Shown here: one piece after another, positions 1 through 5,489 of the stretch | Layout of the letters: every line of letters begins with the position of its first letter | Position numbering within the stretch: position 1 is the first letter of the stretch | DNA from: an uncultured Variovorax sp. | Lineage (GTDB): Bacteria; Pseudomonadota; Gammaproteobacteria; Burkholderiales; Burkholderiaceae | NCBI GenBank assembly: GCA_946478645.1 | Contig: CAMLCW010000209.1 | Span: forward strand, 1-8,952 | Length of the DNA: 8,952 bases | Direction of reading: 5' to 3' | Program-made: the position numbers and the translations under genes | The notes under the pieces: generated by a model | Told to the model about the DNA's origin: nothing | Database searches by the model: none | Seen by the model: the letters and a program-made list of their open reading frames with translations, nothing else

Positions 1-29
1 TGGAGTTCAGACGTGTGCTCTTCCGATCT
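1..29. other. Illumina TruSeq read-2 adapter remnant (not genomic)
   Basis: The first 29 bases match the 3' part of the standard Illumina TruSeq read-2 adapter, ending in the diagnostic GCTCTTCCGATCT at 17-29. Genomic sequence starts at 30. The adapter is in frame with the downstream gene, so a naive gene call starts at the GTG at 15 and adds the artefactual residues VLFRS (or MLFRS). This shows that the contig end was not trimmed and that the first gene is truncated by assembly, not by biology. Confidence 0.97.
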
Positions 30-605
30 GCACTGGACCCGGACTGGGGCGAACCGGGCCTGAGCTCGGCCGAGCGGCTCGTTGCGTGGAACACGCTCGA
101 GGTGCTGGCGCTCGGCGCCGGTTCGCCGCAGCGGCCGGTCAATGCGATTCCTGCGGAGGCGGTGGTGCATTGCCAACTGCGCTTCGTGGTCGGCACCCCG
201 TGGCGGGACCTCGCCAGGATCGTGCGCGCCCATCTCGATGCACATGGTTTCGGCAACGTGGACGTGGAGGTCACTCTGGCCGGCGCGGCCACGCGGCTCG
301 ATGTGGAGAACCCGTGGGTCGATTGGGCGCGCCGTTCCGTCATGCAAAGCAGCGGGCGGCAGGTCGACCTGCTGCCCAACCTTGCAGGCTCGCTGCCGAA
401 CGACGTCTTCGCCGACCTGCTCGGCCTGCCGACGCTGTGGGTGCCGCATTCGTATCCGGCCTGCGCGCAACATGCGCCGAACGAACACCTGCTCGCGCCG
501 CTCGCGCGCGAGGGGCTTCAGATCATGGCGGGCCTCTTCTGGGACCTGGGGGAGCCCGGGTGCGCACCCTGGCCCGCCGCCATGACCCTGAAGGCCAACG
601 CCTGA
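30..605 (+). CDS. M20-family metallopeptidase/deacylase, C-terminal part (5'-truncated)
   Basis: The 191 visible residues are the C-terminal half of an M20 metallohydrolase, the group containing ArgE/DapE, CPG2-like and carnosinase-like enzymes. These cleave amide or peptide bonds with a two-zinc centre. NAIPAEA (visible residues 38-44) fits the usual N-x-IPAEA strand that opens the dimerisation domain, followed by a beta-alpha-beta lid (about 45-90). HAPNEH (148-153) is the typical C-terminal M20 motif, whose first His normally binds zinc. The N-terminal zinc ligands and the catalytic Glu lie before the contig edge, so activity cannot be judged. No true start is visible, because the only upstream start-like codon is inside the adapter. 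The gene ends with TGA at 603-605, 46 bp before the Bug protein start chosen here, and the two probably share a transcript. Substrate is unknown. The proline-rich last 15 residues look like a loose tail. Confidence 0.85.
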   Translation, partial: ALDPDWGEPGLSSAERLVAWNTLEVLALGAGSPQRPVNAIPAEAVVHCQLRFVVGTPWRDLARIVRAHLDAHGFGNVDVEVTLAGAATRLDVENPWVDWARRSVMQSSGRQVDLLPNLAGSLPNDVFADLLGLPTLWVPHSYPACAQHAPNEHLLAPLAREGLQIMAGLFWDLGEPGCAPWPAAMTLKANA

Positions 606-618
606 CATTCCTCTTTCC

Positions 619-636
619 AAGACCAAGACCAAGACC
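619..636 (+). repeat. Short tandem repeat (AAGACC)x3
   Basis: Three perfect AAGACC units sit directly before the ATG at 637, and the next six bases (ATGACC) are a degenerate fourth unit. It occupies the place where a ribosome binding site for an ATG-637 start would be, and no GGAG-like sequence is present there. That is one reason the start at 652 is preferred for the next gene. Confidence 0.8.
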
Positions 637-651
637 ATGACCGAGACAAAC

Positions 652-1644
652 ATGAAAACCGCTGCCTTTCCCATTCGCCGTCGCGCGTTGCTCGGCCTGA
701 CCTGCATGCTCGCTGCGAGCCCGACGATCGCGCTCGCGCAGGAGGCCTGGCCCGACCGGCCGCTCAAGCTCGTGGTGCCTTTTCCACCCGGCGGCGGCAC
801 CGACATCGTCGCCCGCGCGCTGGGGCAGGGGCTGTCGGAGCAGCTCGGCCAGCCCGTGGTGATCGACAACAAGCCCGGCGCGGCCACCATCATCGGCACC
901 GACGCCGTCGCCAAGGCCGCGCCCGACGGCTACACGCTGCTGATATCGGGCTCGACCACCTTCAGCGTGAACCCTGCGCTGCGCGCCAAGCTGCCCTACG
1001 ACCCGGTGCGCGACCTGGCACCCATCGCCATCGTCGCGCGCACGCCGCTCGTGCTGGTGGTGGGGGCGGGTACGCCGTGGGGCACGCTGCCCGAACTCCT
1101 CGCCGCCGCCAAGGCCAAGCCCAAGGCCCTGCGCTACGCCACCTTCGGTGCAGGATCGGGGCCGCACCTCGCGGGCGAACTGCTGGGGCTCGCCGCCGCG
1201 GTGCAGCTGCAGGGCATTCCGTACCGGGGCAGCAGCCAGGCCGCGCTGGCGCTGATGAGCGGCGAGATCGAGGTCGGCATCGACACGGTCGCCTCGGTCG
1301 CGCCGCATGTGCGTGCGGGCAAGCTGCGCGCGCTCGGGATTGTCGGCGCAGCACGCTCCAGCCTGCTGCCCGAAGTGCGCACGCTGGCCGAGCAGGGCTT
1401 GCCCGAGGCTACGTTCGACGCCTGGTATGGCTTTGCCGCGCCGGCGCGCACGCCGCACCCCGTGCTCGAGAAGCTCACGCGGGCGGTGAGTGCCGCCATG
1501 CGCAATCCGGCCCTCGTGGCGCAGCTGCGCAGCCAGGGGCTCGAGCCCGTGGTCATCGAGGCCGCGGCATTCCGCAGCCAGATGGAGGGCGAGATCTCGC
1601 GCTACCGCGCGCTAGCGCACCGCGCGGGCATTGCGGCCCAATAA
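652..1644 (+). CDS. TctC/Bug-family tripartite tricarboxylate transporter substrate-binding protein
   Basis: This is a 330-residue periplasmic solute-binding protein of the Bug (TctC) family, which captures small carboxylates or related solutes for TctAB-type permeases or for signalling. Residues 1-30 form a signal peptide: MKTAAFPIRRR, a hydrophobic core, then a likely cleavage after ALAQ or just before it. The mature start EAWPDRPLKLVVPFPPGGGTD is the family hallmark, with the ligand-loop PFPPGGGTD at 43-51. Other family segments are NKPGAATIIGTDAVAKAAPDGYTLL (73-97, quoted in outline) and the IPYRGSSQA strand (189-197). Length is normal for the family. I chose ATG 652 because GAG at 643-645 gives a weak ribosome binding site and the n-region is compact. 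ATG 637, five codons longer, is possible but has only the AAGACC repeat upstream. No tctA or tctB gene is visible, which is common for Bug proteins in Burkholderiales. Ligand is unknown; a product or substrate of the adjacent M20 hydrolase is a guess. Confidence 0.92.
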   Translation: MKTAAFPIRRRALLGLTCMLAASPTIALAQEAWPDRPLKLVVPFPPGGGTDIVARALGQGLSEQLGQPVVIDNKPGAATIIGTDAVAKAAPDGYTLLISGSTTFSVNPALRAKLPYDPVRDLAPIAIVARTPLVLVVGAGTPWGTLPELLAAAKAKPKALRYATFGAGSGPHLAGELLGLAAAVQLQGIPYRGSSQAALALMSGEIEVGIDTVASVAPHVRAGKLRALGIVGAARSSLLPEVRTLAEQGLPEATFDAWYGFAAPARTPHPVLEKLTRAVSAAMRNPALVAQLRSQGLEPVVIEAAAFRSQMEGEISRYRALAHRAGIAAQ

Positions 1645-1662
1645 GGGCTGCGAACTCAGCCC
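1645..1662. terminator. Hairpin between convergent genes, possible bidirectional terminator
   Basis: GGGCTG (1645-1650) and CAGCCC (1657-1662) form a 6-bp GC-rich stem with a 6-base loop. It starts immediately after the TAA of the Bug gene and overlaps the stop codon of the convergent hydrolase gene. The gap between the two genes is only 11 bp. There is no T-tract on either strand, so it is weak as an intrinsic terminator and may only pause polymerase or protect the 3' end. Confidence 0.35.
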
Positions 1663-2468
1663 GGCGCGCTGACGAAGCCGTGCAGCGCGAACAGCACCGC
1701 GTCCGGCGCTTCGCTCATGAGCGCGTGGCCCGCATGCACGGTCACCACCTTGGCCTGCCGTGCCTTGCCGACCAGCGCCCTGGTGGCACGCGGCGGGGTC
1801 ATCTGGTCGGCGTCGCCGAGCAGGAACAGCACCGGGCACTGCACCTTCTCGATCGCGGCCTCGCCGTTGGCGTAGTCGTTGCAGGCCTTGAAACCGGCAT
1901 GGAACACGTTGGCTTCGCGGTTGCTCGCGAGCACGCGGCGCATCAGCGCGCGCGAGCTGCCATGCAGCCAGGTGCCGGGGCCGAGCGAGGAGGGCGGCGG
2001 CGCGAGCAGCGAGTGCGAGAAGGTGTTGACCATCGCGATCGCGCGCTGCGGATCGTTCAGCGAACCGTCGAGCAGCGCGGGCGACACCACCATCGGATAG
2101 GCCGTGCCGACCATCGCGAGGTGGGTCACGCGGTCGGGCGCGCGCGCGGCGGCTTCGAGCGCGATCAGCGAACCGAAGCTGTGGCCGACCAGCGCGGCCC
2201 TGGGCATGCCGGCCGCATCGAGCAGCGCGAGCACGCACTGCGCCGCTTCCTCCACGCTCGCGGGCGGCGCCCCTGCGCTCTTGCAGTGGCCCGGCAGGTC
2301 GAGCGCGAGCACGTTCCAGCCGTGGTTGGCGAACCAGCGGCTCTGCAGGATCCACACGCTGTGGTCGTTGAGCACGCCGTGGATGAAGACCACCGTGGGC
2401 TTGGCGGCATCGAAGGGCTTGCCGCCGGTGTAGCAGTAGGTGGCGTTGCCGTTGACGGTGTAGTGCAT
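1656..2468 (-). CDS. Alpha/beta-fold hydrolase
   Basis: This is a 270-residue single-domain alpha/beta hydrolase, a cytoplasmic serine hydrolase with no signal peptide. FIHGV (28-32) is the oxyanion-hole HG motif. LALDLPGHCKS (54-64) is the usual strand and loop after it. GHSFGS (95-100) is the nucleophile elbow with Ser97. LLGDADQMTPP (216-226) supplies the acid, probably Asp221, and GHALMSEAP (247-255) supplies the catalytic His248, so the triad is complete. A cap region lies at about 130-205. The start is the ATG at 2468-2466, 5 bp after the metY stop, with a G-rich stretch inside the end of metY as a possible ribosome site. It is almost certainly co-transcribed with metY. It is too short and lacks the layout expected for homoserine O-acetyltransferase (MetX, also an alpha/beta hydrolase, usually 350 residues or more), so I do not call it metX. 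Substrate is unknown; esterase, lactonase or C-C hydrolase are all possible. Confidence 0.88.
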   Translation of the reverse strand: MHYTVNGNATYCYTGGKPFDAAKPTVVFIHGVLNDHSVWILQSRWFANHGWNVLALDLPGHCKSAGAPPASVEEAAQCVLALLDAAGMPRAALVGHSFGSLIALEAAARAPDRVTHLAMVGTAYPMVVSPALLDGSLNDPQRAIAMVNTFSHSLLAPPPSSLGPGTWLHGSSRALMRRVLASNREANVFHAGFKACNDYANGEAAIEKVQCPVLFLLGDADQMTPPRATRALVGKARQAKVVTVHAGHALMSEAPDAVLFALHGFVSAPG

Positions 2469-2473
2469 GGTCT

Positions 2474-3784
2474 TCAGGCCCCCGCTTTCTCGGCGGCCTT
2501 CAGCGCGCGCTTCAGGTCGTCGATCAGGTCGGCCGGATCCTCGAGCCCGATCGACAGCCGTATCGTTCCCTGCGAGATGCCCGCGCCCGCGAGCGCTTCG
2601 TCGCTCATGCGGAAATGCGTGGTGCTCGCGGGATGGATCACCAGGCTGCGGCAGTCGCCCACGTTGGCAAGGTGGCTGAAGAGCTTGAGCGATTCGATGA
2701 ACGCCTTGCCCTGCGCGCGCGAACCCTTGATGTCGAAGCTGAACACCGCGCCGGCACCGCGCGCGCCATGGCGCAGCAGCTTCTGCGCAAGCGCGTGGCT
2801 CGGGTGCGATTCGATCAGCGGATGCCCCACGCGCGAGACGAACGGGTGGCTCGCAAGGAACTCGACCACCTTCTGCGTGTTGTCGATGTGGCGCTCCATG
2901 CGCAGCGGCAGGGTCTCGATGCCCTGCAGGATCAGCCACGCCGTGTGCGGGCTCATCGAGGCGCCGAAGTCGCGCAGCCCTTCGCGGCGCGCGCGCAGCA
3001 AAAAGGCGCCGACCGTGCTTTCCTCGCTGAACACCATGTTGTGGAAGCCGTCGTAGGCCTCGGTCAGCTCGGCGAACTTGCCCGAGGCTTCCCAGTCGAA
3101 ACTGCCGCCGTCGACCACCACGCCGCCGATCACCGTGCCGTGGCCCGAGAGGAACTTGGTGGCCGAGTGGTAGACCAGGTCGGCACCCCAGTCGAAGGGC
3201 TTGATGAGGTAGGGCGAGGTCAGCGTGGAGTCGACCAGCAGCGGCACGCCGGCGGCATGCGCGATCTCGCTCACCGCGGGAATGTCGAGCACGTCGAGGC
3301 CGGGGTTGCCCACGGTCTCGCCGAAGAAGAGCTTGGTTTCGGGCCGGACCGCGGCGCGCCACGCGTCGAGGTCGCCGGGCTTGACGAAGGTGGTTTCGAT
3401 GCCGAAACGCCGCATCGTGTAGTGCAGCAGGTTCTGCGAGCCGCCATAGAGCGCGGTGCTCGCGACGATGTGCGAACCCGCACCCATGAGCGTGGCCACC
3501 GCCAGGTGCAGCGCGGCCTGGCCGCTCGCGGTGGCGATGGCGCCGATGCCGCCTTCGAGCGCCGAGACGCGCTGCTCGAGCACTGCGTTGGTCGGGTTGC
3601 TGATGCGCGAGTAGACGTGGCCCGCGCGCTCGAGGTTGAAGAGCGCCGCCGCATGGTCGCTCGACTCGAACACGAAGGAGGTGCTGAGATGGATCGGCAC
3701 TGCGCGGGCGCCGGTGGCGGGGTCGGGTGCGGCGCCGGCATGCAGCGCCAGGGTGTCGAAGCCGGGGTCGGAATAGCCGGGCAT
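2474..3784 (-). CDS. metY: O-acetylhomoserine aminocarboxypropyltransferase/sulfhydrylase (PLP-dependent)
   Basis: This 436-residue cytoplasmic enzyme of the Cys/Met-metabolism PLP family converts O-acetylhomoserine plus sulfide (or methanethiol) to homocysteine (or methionine). Tyr58 and Arg60 in YSRISNPT bind the cofactor phosphate of the neighbouring subunit. GQAALHLA (88-95) is the phosphate-binding turn. Asp185 in LLVDSTLTSPYLIKP pairs with the PLP nitrogen, and Lys210 in SATKFLSGHG forms the Schiff base. The C-terminal part carries MetY-type segments: SPHTAWLILQGIETLPLRMERH (278-299, outline) and NVGDCRSLVIHPASTTH (374-390). These, plus length over 420 residues, favour MetY over cystathionine gamma-synthase/MetB (about 380 residues). 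The start ATG at 3784-3782 has AGAAAGG five bases upstream on the coding strand. An in-frame ATG at 3832 would add 16 residues that do not look like the family start. It is followed by the alpha/beta hydrolase after 5 bp and diverges from the CBS gene. I see no SAM-type riboswitch in its leader. Confidence 0.9.
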   Translation of the reverse strand: MPGYSDPGFDTLALHAGAAPDPATGARAVPIHLSTSFVFESSDHAAALFNLERAGHVYSRISNPTNAVLEQRVSALEGGIGAIATASGQAALHLAVATLMGAGSHIVASTALYGGSQNLLHYTMRRFGIETTFVKPGDLDAWRAAVRPETKLFFGETVGNPGLDVLDIPAVSEIAHAAGVPLLVDSTLTSPYLIKPFDWGADLVYHSATKFLSGHGTVIGGVVVDGGSFDWEASGKFAELTEAYDGFHNMVFSEESTVGAFLLRARREGLRDFGASMSPHTAWLILQGIETLPLRMERHIDNTQKVVEFLASHPFVSRVGHPLIESHPSHALAQKLLRHGARGAGAVFSFDIKGSRAQGKAFIESLKLFSHLANVGDCRSLVIHPASTTHFRMSDEALAGAGISQGTIRLSIGLEDPADLIDDLKRALKAAEKAGA

Positions 3785-3864
3785 GGAGGCCTTTCTGGGT
3801 TCGTTCGCAAGGCCCGCGACGGTTGCAAACATGCGTGCGCGTCATGGGCGTGACGGGGTCGCCG

Positions 3865-3890
3865 CCGATTGTGGGCTATATTCAAATCGG
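3865..3890 (+). promoter_or_regulatory. Putative -10 (TATATT) inside an inverted repeat, metY/CBS divergent region
   Basis: The 147-bp gap between metY and the CBS gene has one AT-rich island. TATATT (3877-3882) could be a -10 for the CBS gene. It is enclosed by the dyad CCGATT (3865-3870) and AATCGG (3885-3890), with a 14-base spacer, which could be an operator. No convincing -35 is found at 16-18 bp spacing; GTGACG at 3850-3855 is 21 bp away. A second small hairpin, TCGGC/GCCGA (3887-3904), follows in the CBS leader. On the other strand I cannot assign a clear metY promoter. The rest of the gap shows nothing further. Confidence 0.3.
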
Positions 3891-3920
3891 CATTGCGCCG
3901 CCGAGACAGATTTCCGAGAG

Positions 3921-3925
3921 AGGAG
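3921..3925 (+). promoter_or_regulatory. Ribosome binding site that fixes the CBS gene start
   Basis: AGGAG lies six bases before ATG 3932 and continues a purine run from 3916. It decides the start in favour of 3932 over an in-frame TTG at 3869, which would add 21 residues (WAIFKSALRRRDRF-type) unlike CBS proteins and would place the coding region over the likely -10. Confidence 0.8.
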
Positions 3926-3931
3926 CACACG

Positions 3932-4372
3932 ATGAAAGTCAGCGACATCCTTCGCGTCAAGGGCAACACGCTCTTCACCATCACGCCCGACGACCTGCTG
4001 GCCGAAGCAGTCAAGACCATGGCGGAAAAGGACATCGGCTCCCTCGTCGTCATGGAACACGGCGACCTGGTCGGCATGCTCACTTTCCGCGAAGTGATCA
4101 CCGCGATCGTCGCCAACGGTGGCCAGGTCGGCAGCACGCTGGTGCGCAAGGCGATGGACGATGCGCCCGTCACCTGCACGCTCGAGACCGAACTCGACGA
4201 GATCCGCCGCATCATGCTCGAACGCCACGCGCGCTACATGCCCGTGATGGACAAGCGCATGCTGATGGGCGTGATCAGCTTCTACGACGTGGCCAAGGCG
4301 GTGGTCGACGCGCAGAACTTCGAAAACAAGATGCTCAAGGCCTACATCCGCGACTGGCCCGAAGAGCAATAG
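3932..4372 (+). CDS. Small tandem CBS-domain protein
   Basis: This 146-residue cytoplasmic protein consists of one Bateman module, two CBS domains at about residues 5-62 and 73-126, with a short helical tail rich in Lys/Glu/Trp. The first domain shows the usual pattern DDLLAEAVKTMAEKDIGSLVVMEHGDLVGMLTFREV, and the second TELDEIRRIMLERHARYMPVMDKRMLMGVISFYDV (both given in outline). The IGSLVV and YMPVMD strands and the G(M/V)(L/I)(T/S)F-x-(E/D)V ends are typical. Such stand-alone CBS pairs bind adenosyl ligands (AMP, ATP, SAM, NADH) and act as sensors or regulate a partner. No enzymatic domain is present. It diverges from metY across 147 bp, so regulation by or of sulfur-amino-acid metabolism is conceivable but unproven. 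A strong ribosome site sets the start, and an intrinsic terminator at 4470-4494 ends the transcript. Confidence 0.9.
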   Translation: MKVSDILRVKGNTLFTITPDDLLAEAVKTMAEKDIGSLVVMEHGDLVGMLTFREVITAIVANGGQVGSTLVRKAMDDAPVTCTLETELDEIRRIMLERHARYMPVMDKRMLMGVISFYDVAKAVVDAQNFENKMLKAYIRDWPEEQ

Positions 4373-4384
4373 CCCACCCCCGAA

Positions 4385-4469
4385 GCGGCTCACTTCGTGT
4401 AGCCGCCTCCCCCTCAAGGGGGCAACACCAGCGGCCCGGCGAAGCCGGTTCCGCGGTGTTCCACGAACA
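4385..4469. repeat. Cluster of hairpins, REP-like dispersed intergenic repeat
   Basis: Four inverted repeats are packed after the CBS stop. (1) GCGGCTCAC (4385-4393) pairs with GTG-T-AGCCGC (4397-4406), with a TTC loop and one bulged T. (2) CCCCC (4409-4413) pairs with GGGGG (4418-4422), loop TCAA. (3) AACACC-A-GCGG (4424-4434) pairs with CCGCGGTGTT (4451-4460), enclosing CCGGC (4436-4440), GAA, GCCGG (4444-4448). (4) TGTTC (4457-4461) pairs with GAACA (4465-4469), loop CAC; this shares bases with hairpin 3, so the two are mutually exclusive. From memory, blocks of this style recur between genes in Comamonadaceae genomes, but I could not search. It could act as a bidirectional transcript end for the convergent CBS and Bug genes. 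Confidence 0.7.
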
Positions 4470-4494
4470 GGCCTGGCTGCGCCGGCCGCTTTTT
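4470..4494 (+). terminator. Rho-independent terminator of the CBS gene
   Basis: GGCC-T-GGC (4470-4477) pairs with GCC-GGCC (4481-4487) around the loop TGC, giving a 7-bp GC stem with one bulge. It is followed two bases later by five T (4490-4494). The orientation fits the plus-strand CBS transcript, whose stop is about 100 bp upstream. It ends 11 bp before the stop codon of the convergent Bug gene. Confidence 0.6.
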
Positions 4495-4505
4495 CGGGTT
4501 GCTGC

Positions 4506-5489
4506 CTATTCCTTGATGTTGGCCGACTGCACGATCTTCTGGTTGCGCGCGTATTCGGCCTGGACGAACTGGCCGAATTGCTCGGGCGTGCCGCTGCCGG
4601 GCAGGGCGCCTTGTTCGGCGAGCTTGTTGCGCACGGCCTCCTCGGCCAGCACCGCGTTCAGTTCCTGGTTCAGCCGCGCCACCACCGCGGGCGGCGTCTT
4701 GGCTGGCGCGAAGATGCCGGTCCAGCTCACCATGTCGTAGCCCTGCAGGCCCGGCATCTCGGCGAAGGTCGGCACGTCGGGCAGCGCCGCGAGCCGCTGG
4801 CGGCCGGTGATGCCGAGCGCCTGCAGGCGCTTGCCGTTCACATGCGGGATTGCGCTGGTGCTCACGAGCATCGCGAGATCGACCTGATTGCCGATCACGT
4901 CGGTGGCGATCTGCGCGCCGCCGCGGTAGGGCACATGGGTCACGAAGATGCCGCTGCGTTGTTTGAGCAGTTCCATCGCGAGCTGCAGCACCGTGCCCAC
5001 GCCGGAGGTGGCGTAGTTGTAGTTGCCCGGCTTCGCCTTGGCGAGCTTTACGAAGTCGGCGTAGCTGCGGGCTTCGAGGCCCGGGCGCGCCACCAGCACC
5101 ATGGGCGCGGTGTTGAGCATGCCGACCGGCGCCAGCTCCTTCAGCGGATCGAACCTGAACGCCGCGGGATTGACCAGCCGCCCGATCGCGATCGCGCTGT
5201 CGGGGCCGACCACGAAGGTGTAGCCGTCGGGCGCCGCATTGACGGCCTTGGCCACGCCGATGGCGCCGCCCGCGCCCGCCACGTTCTCGATCACCACCGA
5301 CTGCTTGAGCCGCTCGGCCAGCCGGGTGGCGACGAGGCGCGCATTGACGTCCACGCTGCCGCCCGCGGTGAAGGGCACGATCAGCGTGATCGGCCGGGCG
5401 GCGGGCCAGGCCGCCTGCGCGAATGTGGCGGCGGGAAGCGCCGACCCCAGGGCGGTGGCGAGAAGAAGGAGGCGGCGGGTGGTGTTCAT
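4506..5489 (-). CDS. TctC/Bug-family tripartite tricarboxylate transporter substrate-binding protein
   Basis: This is a 327-residue periplasmic binding protein of the Bug family. Residues 1-25 form a signal peptide (MNTTRRLLLLATALGSALPA, then ATFAQ), and the mature protein begins AAWPAARPITLIVPFTAGGSVD. The ligand loop at 39-47 is PFTAGGSVD, where many paralogues have PFPPGGGTD. Further family segments are AGAGGAIGVAKAVNAAPDGYTF (71-92, outline) and THVPYRGGAQIATD (184-197). Length is normal. The ATG at 5489-5487 overlaps the TGA of the upstream deaminase-like gene (ATGA), implying translational coupling, and the two are one transcription unit. It is clearly a different paralogue from the Bug protein at 652-1644. 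No permease genes are nearby. The ligand is not deducible; a purine-derived or other amine-bearing compound handled by the coupled enzyme is an inference from context only. Confidence 0.93.
   Translation of the reverse strand: MNTTRRLLLLATALGSALPAATFAQAAWPAARPITLIVPFTAGGSVDVNARLVATRLAERLKQSVVIENVAGAGGAIGVAKAVNAAPDGYTFVVGPDSAIAIGRLVNPAAFRFDPLKELAPVGMLNTAPMVLVARPGLEARSYADFVKLAKAKPGNYNYATSGVGTVLQLAMELLKQRSGIFVTHVPYRGGAQIATDVIGNQVDLAMLVSTSAIPHVNGKRLQALGITGRQRLAALPDVPTFAEMPGLQGYDMVSWTGIFAPAKTPPAVVARLNQELNAVLAEEAVRNKLAEQGALPGSGTPEQFGQFVQAEYARNQKIVQSANIKE

Noticed and set aside
15..29. GTG at 15 as the start of the M20 gene
   Set aside because: The codon and the next four are adapter sequence, so the gene is truncated, not started, here.
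1656..2468. Calling the hydrolase metX (homoserine O-acetyltransferase) because it neighbours metY
   Set aside because: At 270 residues it is much shorter than MetX, and only the generic alpha/beta hydrolase triad is visible.
1077..3056. A 659-codon open frame on the plus strand, and a 412-codon frame at 2615-3853
   Set aside because: Both are antisense or out-of-frame shadows of the Bug, hydrolase and metY genes, produced by high GC at third positions. Composition is Arg/Ala/Gly-rich with no recognisable domain.
1656..3845. A 729-codon open frame on the minus strand that would fuse a long N-terminal region to the alpha/beta hydrolase
   Set aside because: Its first part (3845 to about 2469) runs in another frame through metY and is arginine/alanine-rich shadow sequence. 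The hydrolase fold starts cleanly at ATG 2468, five bases after the metY stop.
3785..3931. A SAM- or SAH-type riboswitch in the metY leader
   Set aside because: I could not find the conserved paired elements of a known SAM or SAH riboswitch on the metY strand. Only a short dyad and one small stem are present.
4385..4469. CRISPR array or tRNA-like structure in the hairpin cluster
   Set aside because: The inverted repeats differ in sequence, with no regularly spaced direct repeats and spacers and no cloverleaf.
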